A DNA stretch of 64,000 bases from positions 18,923 to 82,922 of the forward strand of contig JADGFI010000002.1 in NCBI GenBank assembly GCA_016743945.1. Reading direction: 5' to 3'. Positions 26,174 through 35,454 of the stretch are shown here, one piece after another. The notes beneath the pieces are model-generated. The model was given only the letters and a program-made list of their open reading frames with translations. It made no database searches and was not told the DNA's origin. This DNA is from Desulfobacteraceae bacterium. Its GTDB lineage: Bacteria; Desulfobacterota; Desulfobacteria; Desulfobacterales; Desulfobacteraceae. Within the stretch, counting starts at the first letter, position 1. The number at the start of each line of letters is the position of its first letter. A program made the translations under genes and the position numbers.

Positions 26174-26989
26174 TTAACTCTTTGTTTTGATGCGGTGTCT
26201 GCCACAGGCAATTATCAATTCAGATTCCTTGCCGGGAAACGCCAGGGTCATGTTAAGGGACTGCCCCATTTGGACGGCAAGGGCGGTGGGTCTTGAATTG
26301 GAAATTATGATGGGAATATGGGCCCTGGCAGCTTTTTGAACCAGTTCATAACTGATCCTTGAAGAAAGAACCAGGAGGCTTGCCGTTGAGATGGTTTTGT
26401 TCACAACGGTTTTCCCGATTGCCTTGTCTAAGCCATTGTGCCGGCCCACATCCTCGGCAAAGGCAATGGCCTTAAGGGTGTGGTCGAATAAAAGGGCGGC
26501 ATGGGAGCCCCGGGTCCGCTGGTAATATTTCTGATTTTTGGAAAGCTTGTTCATGCAGTCAAAGGCATCGCCCAGCTCAATTTCAAATCCGTCTTGGGCC
26601 GGTGTTAATATCTGGTTTAAGTCCTCGATCATTTTTTTGCCGCAGATACCGCAACTGGTCTGGCTGACGTAACTCTTTCTTTTCAGAAGATGGGGAATTT
26701 TTTTTCGCCGCTGGGGGGTCAGCCAGACGTCCACCACATTGGCATCCATCTCCCGGTCATATCCAATGGTTTTGATATCATCGAGAGAATCGATAATGCC
26801 CTCTCCCAGACAAAAACCGGTTGCGTGAACCAGCTCATCCCCCGGGGTTCTCATCACCACTGAATAGGCGTTGTCCTCGATGCGGATCAAAAAGGGTTCT
26901 TCTCCGATCAGTTCAAGGGCATCTTTTGTACAGCTGTCCTCTTTACACCAAAAGGATTGATAAAAGCTTGTTTGTTTTCCCGGGCTCAA
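26174..26989 (-). CDS. fdhD: FdhD-type sulfurtransferase for Mo/W enzymes
   Basis: A 271-residue FdhD. The active-site loop is TSCGICGKK near residues 110-118. AEDVGRHNGLDKAIG and VLSSRISYELVQKA are the conserved nucleotide-binding and dimer segments. FdhD moves sulfur from a cysteine desulfurase to the bis-MGD cofactor of formate dehydrogenases. Here its start is six bases after the bamI stop, inside an operon that contains no formate dehydrogenase but does encode the tungsten enzyme BamB. A role in maturing BamB is a reasonable inference; it could also serve a formate dehydrogenase elsewhere. Confidence 0.9.
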   Translation of the reverse strand: MSPGKQTSFYQSFWCKEDSCTKDALELIGEEPFLIRIEDNAYSVVMRTPGDELVHATGFCLGEGIIDSLDDIKTIGYDREMDANVVDVWLTPQRRKKIPHLLKRKSYVSQTSCGICGKKMIEDLNQILTPAQDGFEIELGDAFDCMNKLSKNQKYYQRTRGSHAALLFDHTLKAIAFAEDVGRHNGLDKAIGKTVVNKTISTASLLVLSSRISYELVQKAARAHIPIIISNSRPTALAVQMGQSLNMTLAFPGKESELIIACGRHRIKTKS

Positions 26990-26995
26990 TTATTT

Positions 26996-27601
26996 TTATT
27001 CTCCTTCTGGTTTAGATGGCGGAAATGAAAGGGCCTGGGCTAAAACAAAGGCGGCCTGGAGATAGGATGTCGGGCAAAGGGGAAAACATTCCTTACAGTC
27101 ATTGCACTCAACGGCCGCTATCTGAGGGATAAAACTGATCTCTTTGTTGATGCCCCTGTCGACAAACCCAATGGCGTTCTTGCCCTTCACCTCATTGCAA
27201 TATCTGACACACAAACCGCAATGGATACAAAAGGAGGTATCTTGTTCATACCGGTCTTGATCGGCACCATATTCTTGTGCAAGTTTAACCAATTCCGGGG
27301 CCGCAGGCGCGTGGGCCATGAGAAGTTCTATGATGGTTTTGCGGATTCTATCGATTTTTTCCGACCGTGTCGTGACCTTTATATTTTCTGCCACCGGATA
27401 AACACAGGAAACAACCAGTTTTGTCCATCCCCGCTCTTCAACTTCCACGATGCACAGCCGGCATCCCCCAAAGGGCTCCAGTCGTTCGTGGTGGCACAGG
27501 GTGGGAATGTAGATCCCCTCTTCCCGGGCTGCCTCAAGGAGGGTCGCGCCTTCGGCGGACTTCACTTTTTTCCCATCAATCTCAAATTGGACTTCACTCA
27601 T
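26996..27601 (-). CDS. bamI: BamI, NuoG/HoxU-like Fe-S subunit
   Basis: 201 residues matching the N-terminal Fe-S part of NuoG. A 2Fe-2S domain (CHHERLEPFGGCRLC plus a distal Cys in VVSCVYP) is followed by the linker to CIHCGLCVRYCNEV and CNDCKECFPLCPTS clusters. The molybdopterin-like domain of NuoG is absent, as in hydrogenase diaphorase subunits. It should join BamG and BamH as an NADH-oxidising module of the class II benzoyl-CoA reductase complex. The start overlaps the bamH stop by eight bases. Confidence 0.85.
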   Translation of the reverse strand: MSEVQFEIDGKKVKSAEGATLLEAAREEGIYIPTLCHHERLEPFGGCRLCIVEVEERGWTKLVVSCVYPVAENIKVTTRSEKIDRIRKTIIELLMAHAPAAPELVKLAQEYGADQDRYEQDTSFCIHCGLCVRYCNEVKGKNAIGFVDRGINKEISFIPQIAAVECNDCKECFPLCPTSYLQAAFVLAQALSFPPSKPEGE

Positions 27602-29561
27602 TTTTACCTGCTTTCCCCTGATTTTTTTTAGGGCTTTCTTTGGGGGCTCGTTTGATGATCATTCTTTTTTCCTGGGCAAGGGGAGCCGGAACCGGCACAC
27701 CTGAGATCTTGGTCACTGCACCAAATTTTGCAGGACAGACTTCAAAACAGGTACCGCAATTGGTGCAAAGTTCCTGATCAATGATATGGATAATTTTCTT
27801 GTCCCCATCAATGGCACCGGCAGGACATTTTTTACGGCATATCCCGCAGGCCAGGCACTTGTCTGGATCAATATAAAAAGAGATCAGCGATTTACAGGCC
27901 AAGGCAGGACATCGTTTCTCCCGGATATGGGCTTCATACTCCTCCCGAAAATAGCGAAGCGTGCTTAAAAAAGGATTGGGCGCACTTTTACCAAGGGCGC
28001 AAAGGGATGCTTCAACCGCTGTCTCGGCGAGTTCCTCTAAAAGTTCTATGTCCCCTTCTTTTCCCAGACCTTTTGTAATATTGGTTAAAATCCTGTCCAT
28101 CTGCCGCAGCCCTTCGCGGCAGGGCACACATTTACCGCAGGATTCATCCGTGAGAAAATGGATAAAATACCGGGCAACATCCACCATACAGGTGTCTTCA
28201 TCCAATACGATCATACCGCCGGAGCCCATCATGGAACCGGCCTGGGTCAGTTCATCAAACCCCACCTGCAAATCCAGTTGGTCTTCGGGGATACATCCGC
28301 CGGAAGGCCCCCCTGTCTGTACGGCTTTAAAACGTTTGCCATCCGGAATACCGCCGCCGATTTTATAGATAATATCTCTGAGGGTCATGCCCATGGGCAC
28401 TTCTACAAGACCGGTATTTGTGATCTTACCCACCAGGGAGAAGATCTTGGTTCCCTTGCTGGAATCGGTCCCAACCGTATTAAACCAGTCCGCCCCGCGA
28501 TTAATAATATGGGGGACATTGGCCCAGGTTTCAACATTGTTCAACACAGAGGGTCTGTTCCAAAGACCCTTGATGTTGGATCTTGTGTACTTGGGTCTGG
28601 GCTCTCCGGCTCTGCCTTCCAATGAGGTCATCAAAGCCGTTGATTCACCGCAGACAAAGGCCCCTGCCCCCTGATGAACCATCACCTTAAAGTCAAACCC
28701 GGACCCCAGAATATTTTCCCCGAGAAGGCCGTAGCTTTCGGCCTGGCGTATGGCAAGGTTGATATTTTCCACGGCCAGAGGATATTCCTGGCGAACATAA
28801 AAATACCCTTCATGGGAGGCAATGGCATATCCGCCCAGGATGAGCCCTTCCAAAATGGAATGGGGGTTTCCTTCCAGAAGCGCCCTGTCCATAAAGGCCC
28901 CGGGATCCCCCTCATCGGCATTAACGATGACATATTTAATGGGTTCATCCGCATTTCTTGAACCTTCCCATTTCCGGCCCGCAGGAAAACCTGCCCCGCC
29001 ACGTCCCCGTAAATTGGAAAGTTTAACCTCCTCGAGCACCTCAACATCTGTCATCTGGGACAGTGCTTTGGCCAGGGCAGTGTATCCTCCAAGGGCCAGG
29101 TAGTCATCAATACTCTTGGAATCAATCTTGATATTATTGCAAAGAACGGTCCGTTCCTGGGCTTTATAAAAGGAAATATCATATTCATGAACCGCCCGGA
29201 CACCGGTCACAGGATCCAAAAAGAGCAACCGTTCAACAATTCTTTTCTCCTTAATGGTCTCGGAAACAATCTCGGGAACATCCGTGGGCTTTACCCCAAG
29301 ATAACAAATCTCCTCAGGATAAATGACCACGACCGGCCCCTGCTCACAAAATCCCGGGCACCCGGTTCCCTTGGTGTCCACCTTTGCCGTTAATCCACAG
29401 GCTTCGATCTCAGCGTTAAAGGCTTCTATGACTTCAGCGGCCCCGGAAGCGATACAACCGGCCCCGGCACAAATGGAGATACAAGGCTTGTTTGGGTCTC
29501 TTTTGGACACTATTTCCTGTCTGAAACCCTCTAATTCTTCAGGCGTACTTAACCGCGGCAT
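27594..29561 (-). CDS. bamH: BamH, NuoF-like NADH-binding subunit
   Basis: 655 residues. An N-terminal thioredoxin-like 2Fe-2S domain has CAGAGC and GTGCPGFCEQGP. The NuoF core has the FMN/NADH loops GRGGAGFPAGRKWEG and NADEGDPGAFMDR, followed by the 4Fe-4S motif CGKCVPCREG. A C-terminal ferredoxin domain has CLACGICRKKCPAGAI and CTNCGTCFEVCP. This is the layout of HydB/NuoF-type subunits that exchange electrons with NAD in bifurcating complexes. In the bam operon it is expected to couple NADH to the Hdr-like subunits that feed the ring reductase. Confidence 0.9.
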   Translation of the reverse strand: MPRLSTPEELEGFRQEIVSKRDPNKPCISICAGAGCIASGAAEVIEAFNAEIEACGLTAKVDTKGTGCPGFCEQGPVVVIYPEEICYLGVKPTDVPEIVSETIKEKRIVERLLFLDPVTGVRAVHEYDISFYKAQERTVLCNNIKIDSKSIDDYLALGGYTALAKALSQMTDVEVLEEVKLSNLRGRGGAGFPAGRKWEGSRNADEPIKYVIVNADEGDPGAFMDRALLEGNPHSILEGLILGGYAIASHEGYFYVRQEYPLAVENINLAIRQAESYGLLGENILGSGFDFKVMVHQGAGAFVCGESTALMTSLEGRAGEPRPKYTRSNIKGLWNRPSVLNNVETWANVPHIINRGADWFNTVGTDSSKGTKIFSLVGKITNTGLVEVPMGMTLRDIIYKIGGGIPDGKRFKAVQTGGPSGGCIPEDQLDLQVGFDELTQAGSMMGSGGMIVLDEDTCMVDVARYFIHFLTDESCGKCVPCREGLRQMDRILTNITKGLGKEGDIELLEELAETAVEASLCALGKSAPNPFLSTLRYFREEYEAHIREKRCPALACKSLISFYIDPDKCLACGICRKKCPAGAIDGDKKIIHIIDQELCTNCGTCFEVCPAKFGAVTKISGVPVPAPLAQEKRMIIKRAPKESPKKNQGKAGKNE

Positions 29562-29570
29562 AATTCTCCC

Positions 29571-30119
29571 CTACCCATAAATTTTTAACACTTCCGACGC
29601 TTTAACCGGTGACATTTTACCGTGAACCTTGCCGTCAACTTCCATCACAGGCCCCAATGCACAGCAGCCAAGACAATTGACAGTTTCCAGGCTGAATTTC
29701 AGCTCCAGATCTGTTTCACCCGGTTTAATCCCGGTTGCTTCCTCCACCGTGTCCAGAATCCTTGTCGCCCCCCGGACATGGCAGGCCGTCCCCACACAAA
29801 TGTGAACCTTATGACGTCCCTTGGGGACCAGACTAAAGGCTTTATAAAAGGTGACAATATGCTGAATGCGATTCAAGGGAACTTCCAGGCGTTCACTGAC
29901 CCTTCCCAATGCTTGCTTGGGAAGCCAGGAGTTTTCACTCTGAATATCCAACAGGATTTGAAGCAAAGCGCTTGCTTCCCCCTTATGTTTGTCAATGACC
30001 CGATCAACGAGCGTTTCAAGCTGCTGGTCAATTTGCCGGCCAATCTGAGGGTCACTCTGCTGATCAACTGGCAGGTCAATCATCTGGTCAATTTTACTCA
30101 ATTTTGTACAAGTATCCAT
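29571..30119 (-). CDS. bamG: BamG, NuoE-like 2Fe-2S subunit
   Basis: A thioredoxin-like 2Fe-2S protein of 182 residues. The cluster ligands lie in HICVGTACHVRGA and VNCLGCCALGPVMEV, as in NuoE; the helical N-domain includes LLDIQSENSWLPKQALG. An N-terminal extension of about 40 residues is rich in Asp-Gln pairs (IDQMIDLPVDQQ, RQIDQQLETLVDR), not typical of NuoE. I chose ATG 30119 because AGGAAA lies about ten bases before it; a longer frame from 30161 would overlap bamF. It partners BamH. Confidence 0.88.
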   Translation of the reverse strand: MDTCTKLSKIDQMIDLPVDQQSDPQIGRQIDQQLETLVDRVIDKHKGEASALLQILLDIQSENSWLPKQALGRVSERLEVPLNRIQHIVTFYKAFSLVPKGRHKVHICVGTACHVRGATRILDTVEEATGIKPGETDLELKFSLETVNCLGCCALGPVMEVDGKVHGKMSPVKASEVLKIYG

Positions 30120-30142
30120 AGCCGTTTTCCTAATATTATCCT

Positions 30143-30910
30143 TTATGCCAATGCGTAGCAATTGCAGGTTGTATCGTACCTCACCAATCCGTGCCGGGAT
30201 GAACTGATCATGTGTCTGGACACATCCGATGGGTTCAGGCCCAACTTTTGGGCGATATCGCTTGTGGGAAGGGGTGATTTCCCCAGCAGCATCATAATCT
30301 GGCTGATGGCAAGCTTATCCTTGAATATCTCATCAAACAGCTTATTCATCTTGTCGCTTTCAAAAAACTCAATATAGGCATCCTCTGATTTCACCGACAC
30401 CCGAAATCGCTGCCTTTCCGCAAGTCTTAGGAAAGGAACCAGTTTCCTGGCAGCATCCAGTTTGAATTTTACCGTTTCGGCGTCCATTCCTTCACTGCTG
30501 CCAAGGGGTCCCAACGCTTTTATCTTTCGTGTAAACTCATCGGTATACTCGGCCAGAAGATTGCCATCCGCCCCGGACATAAAGCTGGTTCTCAGCCGTT
30601 CAGGGTTCAGGCCGATATGTTTCAATATTCGCTTTGCAAGGTAGGTATTGGCCAGGGCATCATAATTGCCGTGGGTCACATAATTACATTCATCTAACTT
30701 GCAGCCGCCGATAAACACGCCGTCTTGTCCATTTGCAAAAGCCCTGAAGATAAATTCCAGGTCCACTCTACCCGAACACATCACCCGAATAAGCCTCATT
30801 TCATTTGCATATTGTAGTCTGGAAACTCCAGCCAGGTCAGCCGCGCCATAGGCTCACCAATGACAGACGAACCCTATTAATTTCGGTTTAAATTCAATAG
30901 CTGCACTCAT
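30143..30910 (-). CDS. bamF: BamF, MvhD-like selenoprotein subunit
   Basis: 255 residues if the in-frame TGA at 30856-30854 is read as selenocysteine. From ATG 30910 the frame gives KLIGFVCHW-Sec-AYGAADLAGVSRLQYA and continues without a break into MRLIRVMCSGRVDLEFIF, the MvhD pattern, in which the Sec position is normally Cys. A second Cys pair is in GGCKLDECNY; the C-terminal part ends with a winged-helix-like DIAQKLGLNPSDVSRHM. MvhD binds a 2Fe-2S cluster and hands electrons to HdrA; BamF should do the same for BamE. A gene call starting at 30799 would miss the selenocysteine. Confidence 0.88.
30819..30831 (-). other. SECIS-like hairpin for bamF Sec19
   Basis: On the - strand CTGG (30831-30828) and CCAG (30822-30819) form a stem with the loop AGTTT. 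It begins 22 bases after the TGA at 30856-30854, within the distance used by bacterial SECIS elements. The stem is short, so other folds are possible; the protein-level evidence for Sec is stronger than the hairpin itself. Confidence 0.45.
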
Positions 30911-31006
30911 TTAAGTCCACCTCCGTTATTAAAAAGGCTTTTATTTATTTTGTTTATTTTTATTTCTATTGGTTTCATGGGTATTGTTCTTTTCATGGAT
31001 ATAGTG

Positions 31007-34000
31007 TTATGCCTCTTCAAAGACCGCATCCATTTGCGCCTTAATCTCAAGATTTGTAACGGCCGCATCAATCTGGTTGAACAAGGCATCATCGGTAAAA
31101 TGTTTTAACACAATGGCGGATGTAGGACATTTTGCATTACACAGTCCGTCTCCTTTGCAAAGGATCGGGTTCACAAAGGCTTTTTTGCCCTTTGGTGTAT
31201 CCCGAAACTCGATGGCACCATAGGTACAGGCGGTAATACAGGCGCCGCAGGCGACACAGTCATATTCATTTACGATTGCAACAGATCCCGAAGCCACAAC
31301 CGTATCCCTTGATAAAAGGGTTAAAACCCTGCCTGCCGCACCATAGGCCTGGTTAATGGATTCGGGTATATGTTTGGGATAATGGGCTGTTCCGCAAAGA
31401 AACACACCGTCCGTTGCAAATTCAACGGGCTTTAATTTCACATGGGCTTCCTTAAAAAATTCATCCGGACTCAGGGTAACTTTGAAATGTTTGGCTATTT
31501 CATGGGTTGATGCTGCAGGAATAACCGCAGCCGCAAGGGAAAGTATGTCGGCATCAAGTTCCAGGCGTTGGCCCAAAATCGGATCGGCAACGGTCACCCG
31601 GATAATCTCTTTGCCCCCTTCTTTGACAGCTTCCACAACCGGCGGATCTTCGGGAGTATACCGGATAAACTGAACCCCTTTTTCTGAAGCCTCCCGGTAG
31701 GCATCTTCCTTAAACCCATAGGTTCGCATATCCCGAAAAAGAATATAGATTCGCATCTTCGGGTTTTTTTCTTTGAGCTTCAAGGCATTTTTTACGGCAT
31801 GACCGCAACAAACCCGTGAACAATAATTATTGTCTTCATTTCGACAGCCCACACATTGGATCATCACCAGACTTTCGGCATTGAGGATGGTTTCATCCCC
31901 CTTGGCAATCTGCCCCCCCAGATCGATGTGGGTGAAGACCTTGTCATTTTCGCCGTAAAGGTATTCTTTTGGGGTATACACATCCGCACCAATTGCCAGA
32001 ACCGAAGCACCATGTTTGATGACCTTTGTTTGGCCTTCACTTTCCAAAGTGGTGGTAAAATTGCCCAGATAACCGGCTACATCGGTGATTTTTGCTCGAT
32101 GGGAAACATGAATCAATTGGTTTTGATACACCTGCTGTATCAGGCCATCCAAATAAGTTTGAACATCCAACCCTTCCAGGGTGGAATATATTCTTCTGGC
32201 CATGCCTCCCAAATCTTTGGCCTTTTCCACCAGATAAACTTCATGGCCCTGATTTGCAATGGACAGGGCACAGGTCATACCGGCAATCCCCCCTCCCACA
32301 ACAAGAGCTGCTTTGTTTACCGGTAGATCAAATTCCTGTAAGGGTTCCAGCTGACTTGCCCTTGCAACGGACATCCTGACAATATCCTGGGCCTTTTGGG
32401 TGGCCTCGTCTTTTTGCTTGGTATGAACCCAGGAGCAATGCTCCCGAATATTGGCCATGTCCAGGTAATATTGATTCAATCCCGCTTCCCTGAGGGTATC
32501 CCGGAACAAGGGTTCAAGGGTTCTGGGGGAACAGGCGGCTATGACAACCCGGTTGAGCCCTTTTTCCTGTACCAATTGAGTTATTTCCTTGGCGGAATTG
32601 GTGGCACATGAAAAAATCTGTTCTTTTGCATAAACAACATTGGGCAGGGTTTTGGCATATTCAACCGTGGAAGGGACATTGACAACGCTGGATATATTTG
32701 CCCCGCAATGACAGACAAAAACACCAACCCTGGGTTCTTCATTGGAGACATCCCGTTCCATGGGGTAGGTTCTTTCCCTGGCCAGTTTTCCCCGCCGATA
32801 GTCAAGAAGCTCTCCGATTTGCGAACTGGCGCCGCTGGCGGTAAATACCGATTCTGGTATATCTGTGGGTCCCTGGAAAGCACCGCTGACAAAGATTCCC
32901 GGCCGGTTGGTCTGGATAGGATTACTGGACTCTGTGGCACAAAATCCGTGGGCATTCAGATCAATCCCGAATTTTTCTGAAATTTCCTTATAGGCCCGGG
33001 GCGGATTCAATCCCACCGAGAGGACGACCATATCAAATTCTTGGCGTTTAACCCCGTCATCGGCCGTGGCATATCGAATGATAACACTCTTTTTATCCGG
33101 GATTTCCCGTTCGATGGACGCATAGCTTCTGATAAACTCCACCCCGGGCAAGCTTTCCGCCCTCTGGAAATATCGTTCAAAATCCTTGCCAAATGACCGG
33201 ATATCATTATGAAATATAGTACATTCGGCATCTTCGTAGTGATGTTTTGTTAAAATCACCTGTTTTTGGGTATAGGTGCAGCAGACCCCGGAGCAATAGG
33301 AGTTATCCCCTTGGGTCACCCTTCTCGACCCCACGCATTGAATCCAGGCGATCTTTTTGGGGTGTTTTTTGTCAGATCCCCTTAGGACCTCTCCTTCATA
33401 GGGACCTGTGGAGGAAAGGAGCCGTTCATAGTCCATGCTGGTGACAACATTATCCATGATTTTATAACCATACTCATCTTTCACCGAAGGATCAAAGGGC
33501 GTGATCCCTGAAGACAGAATGATGGCACCGACATTTATCTGGGTTTTCTTGGGTGTTTGCCGAAAATCAATAGCCCCGGTCTTGCAGACACTGCTGCAGA
33601 TATCACATTTACCTTCTTTAAGCCGAAGACATGAATCATCAATATAAGCCACCAGGGGAATTGCCTGGGAAAAGAAAACGTGAACAGCCTTATTGTCTGA
33701 TATGTCCTGATTAAATGCGTCCGGGTAGGTTACCGGACAATATGCCACACAGGTGGTACACCCCGTGCATTTTTCCTCAATGATGTATCGGGGACGGGTT
33801 TTAAGACCCACCTGAAAATCCCCTTTTTTCCCCTCTACCGTTTCGACTTCACTGAATGTCAGAATCTCTATGTTCGGATGCCGGCCGACCTCGACCAGTT
33901 TAGGAGAGAGAATTCACATGGAGCAGTCATTGGTGGGAAAGGTCTTGTCAAGCTGGGCCATATGGCCGCCGATGCTCGGTCCCTTTTCCACCATATACAC

Positions 34001-34153
34001 TTTGAAACCCGCAGTGGCAAGGTCAAGGGAAGCTTGTATACCACTGACCCCTCCGCCAACGACCATAACGTCTCCAAAGTTTTTGTTGCCCCCCATGGAA
34101 ACAAGACTATCAGAAAATTCTTGTACTTCTTTTGGCAATACGTCATTTCCCAC
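31007..34153 (-). CDS. bamE: BamE, HdrA-like selenoprotein
   Basis: 1048 residues with selenocysteine at position 80 (TGA 33916-33914). The N-terminal FAD domain has [15 protein letters not shown] and reads [12 protein letters not shown][19 protein letters not shown]; in ordinary HdrA the Sec position is Cys. A 4Fe-4S pair ([12 protein letters not shown]), a second FAD-binding domain ([14 protein letters not shown]) and two C-terminal ferredoxin clusters ([19 protein letters not shown]) follow. HdrA proteins bifurcate electrons at FAD; BamE is expected to drive low-potential electrons to BamB. The start is GTG 34153, nine bases after AGGAG. Split calls at 33914 would hide the real gene. Confidence 0.92.
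33881..33898 (-). other. SECIS-like hairpin for bamE Sec80
   Basis: CTGGTC (33898-33893) and GGCCGG (33886-33881) make a six-pair stem with two G-U pairs and the loop GAGGTC. The stem starts 15 bases after the TGA. The loop contains AGGTC, the same core as the apical loop of the E. coli formate dehydrogenase SECIS to which SelB binds. The position and loop sequence support programmed Sec insertion. Confidence 0.7.
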
Positions 34154-34180
34154 GTTCTCTTCTCCTCGTCATATATTTAC

Positions 34181-34200
34181 GGTCTGTTCTGTCACAGACC
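34181..34200 (-). other. Hairpin between bamD and bamE
   Basis: GGTCTGT (34181-34187) and ACAGACC (34194-34200) form a perfect 7-bp stem with a six-base loop in the 112-base gap between bamD and bamE. There is no T-run, so it is more likely an mRNA processing or stability element than a terminator; it ends about 28 bases before the GTG of bamE. Confidence 0.45.
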
Positions 34201-34265
34201 ACTTGCGCTCAACCACTTTAAGCCCATCGTCAAATCCATCATATAGGGCATATCTCCATAAGAAA

Positions 34266-35420
34266 TCACTCTAGCATATCACTGATAATTTCCGTGATGT
34301 CCTTGACCTCCATGACCTCTTCAAACTCCAGGTTCAAACGGCTTTCCTCAAAGTTGGTGATACAATAGGGGCAGGATGTCGCAAGAACCTGGGCACCCAC
34401 CTCATTGGCCTGCTGTAGCCTTATATCGGAAAATCTTTCTTCCTTGGGGGTGTCCATCCAGATCCTGCCACCGCCGCCGCCGCAGCAAAGGCTGTTTTTA
34501 CCATGGGCCTCCATCTCAACCAGTTTCAATCCGGGAATTTTTCTTAACACCTCCCGGGGTTCATCATACACCCCGTTATGGCGCCCCAGGTAACAAGGAT
34601 CATGGTAGGTGACCTTTTTTGCATATTCCCCTTTCAGGGTCAGCCGTCCTTCGTCCATCAATTCCAATAAATATTGGTTGATATGGACCACCTCAAAGTG
34701 GACCATAAATTCGGGGTATTCATTTTTAAAGGTGTGATAGCAATGGGGGGAAGAAACAATGATCTTTTTTACCCCATTGTCGATAAAAGTTTTAATATTT
34801 TGTCTGGCCAGATTTTTAAAGACTTCCTCGCTGCCCGTCTTTCGAATACTTTCTCCGCAGCAGCTTTCCTTGTCCCCCAGGATGCCAAATTCCACCCCTG
34901 CCCGCTTCAAAATATTTGCAGTGGCAGTGGCCACTCGTTTCATTCTCGGGTCATAGCTTAAATAACACCCGACAAAGTATAGGGCGTCCATGCCATCGGC
35001 ATAGGGTTTTATGGACAGATCCTTTGCCCAGTCAGCGCGTTTTTCCCGGTCTCCTTGCAGGGGGTTGCCCTCGGAAATCAGGCTGGCCCTCGCTGTCCGG
35101 GCCGATTTAACCGAAGGCGGAAAAAGTTCATATTCCGTTGCAACCCTTCGTAGGGCCATGACAATATCAATCTGTTTGACACCCCTTGGGCATTGAGCCG
35201 GACAGGTTCCGCAGGTGGTGCAGCGCCAAATATCTTCACCCTCTACTTCACTTAAACCAAAGGCTGCCTCCCGGATTAATTTGCGCATGCTAAACGTTCG
35301 AACCTTATTCCAGGGGCAAACCGTATCGCACAATCCGCATTGAAAGCATAACTTAAAGATATCTCCACCAGCATCATTTATCTCGTCTATTACTTCTAGG
35401 AAGGGGGCTATAGTTTCCAC
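34266..35420 (-). CDS. bamD: BamD, HdrD/HdrB-like Fe-S subunit
   Basis: 384 residues. An N-terminal pair of 4Fe-4S motifs, CFQCGLCDTVCPWN and CTTCGTCPAQCPRG, precedes two CCG domains with YFVGCYLSYDPR, SPHCYHTFKNEYP, HDPCYLGRHNGVYDEP, CCGGGGGRIWMDTP and SCPYC. This is the HdrD-like subunit of class II benzoyl-CoA reductase complexes, likely carrying non-cubane clusters and passing electrons between BamE and the BamBC reductase. It closely resembles the C-terminal half of the ETF oxidoreductase at 22113 in motif order, but lacks the membrane helices. Confidence 0.9.
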   Translation of the reverse strand: METIAPFLEVIDEINDAGGDIFKLCFQCGLCDTVCPWNKVRTFSMRKLIREAAFGLSEVEGEDIWRCTTCGTCPAQCPRGVKQIDIVMALRRVATEYELFPPSVKSARTARASLISEGNPLQGDREKRADWAKDLSIKPYADGMDALYFVGCYLSYDPRMKRVATATANILKRAGVEFGILGDKESCCGESIRKTGSEEVFKNLARQNIKTFIDNGVKKIIVSSPHCYHTFKNEYPEFMVHFEVVHINQYLLELMDEGRLTLKGEYAKKVTYHDPCYLGRHNGVYDEPREVLRKIPGLKLVEMEAHGKNSLCCGGGGGRIWMDTPKEERFSDIRLQQANEVGAQVLATSCPYCITNFEESRLNLEFEEVMEVKDITEIISDMLE

Positions 35421-35454
35421 TGTCTATCCTTTTTGGCTTTAATGGTTTGACCTT

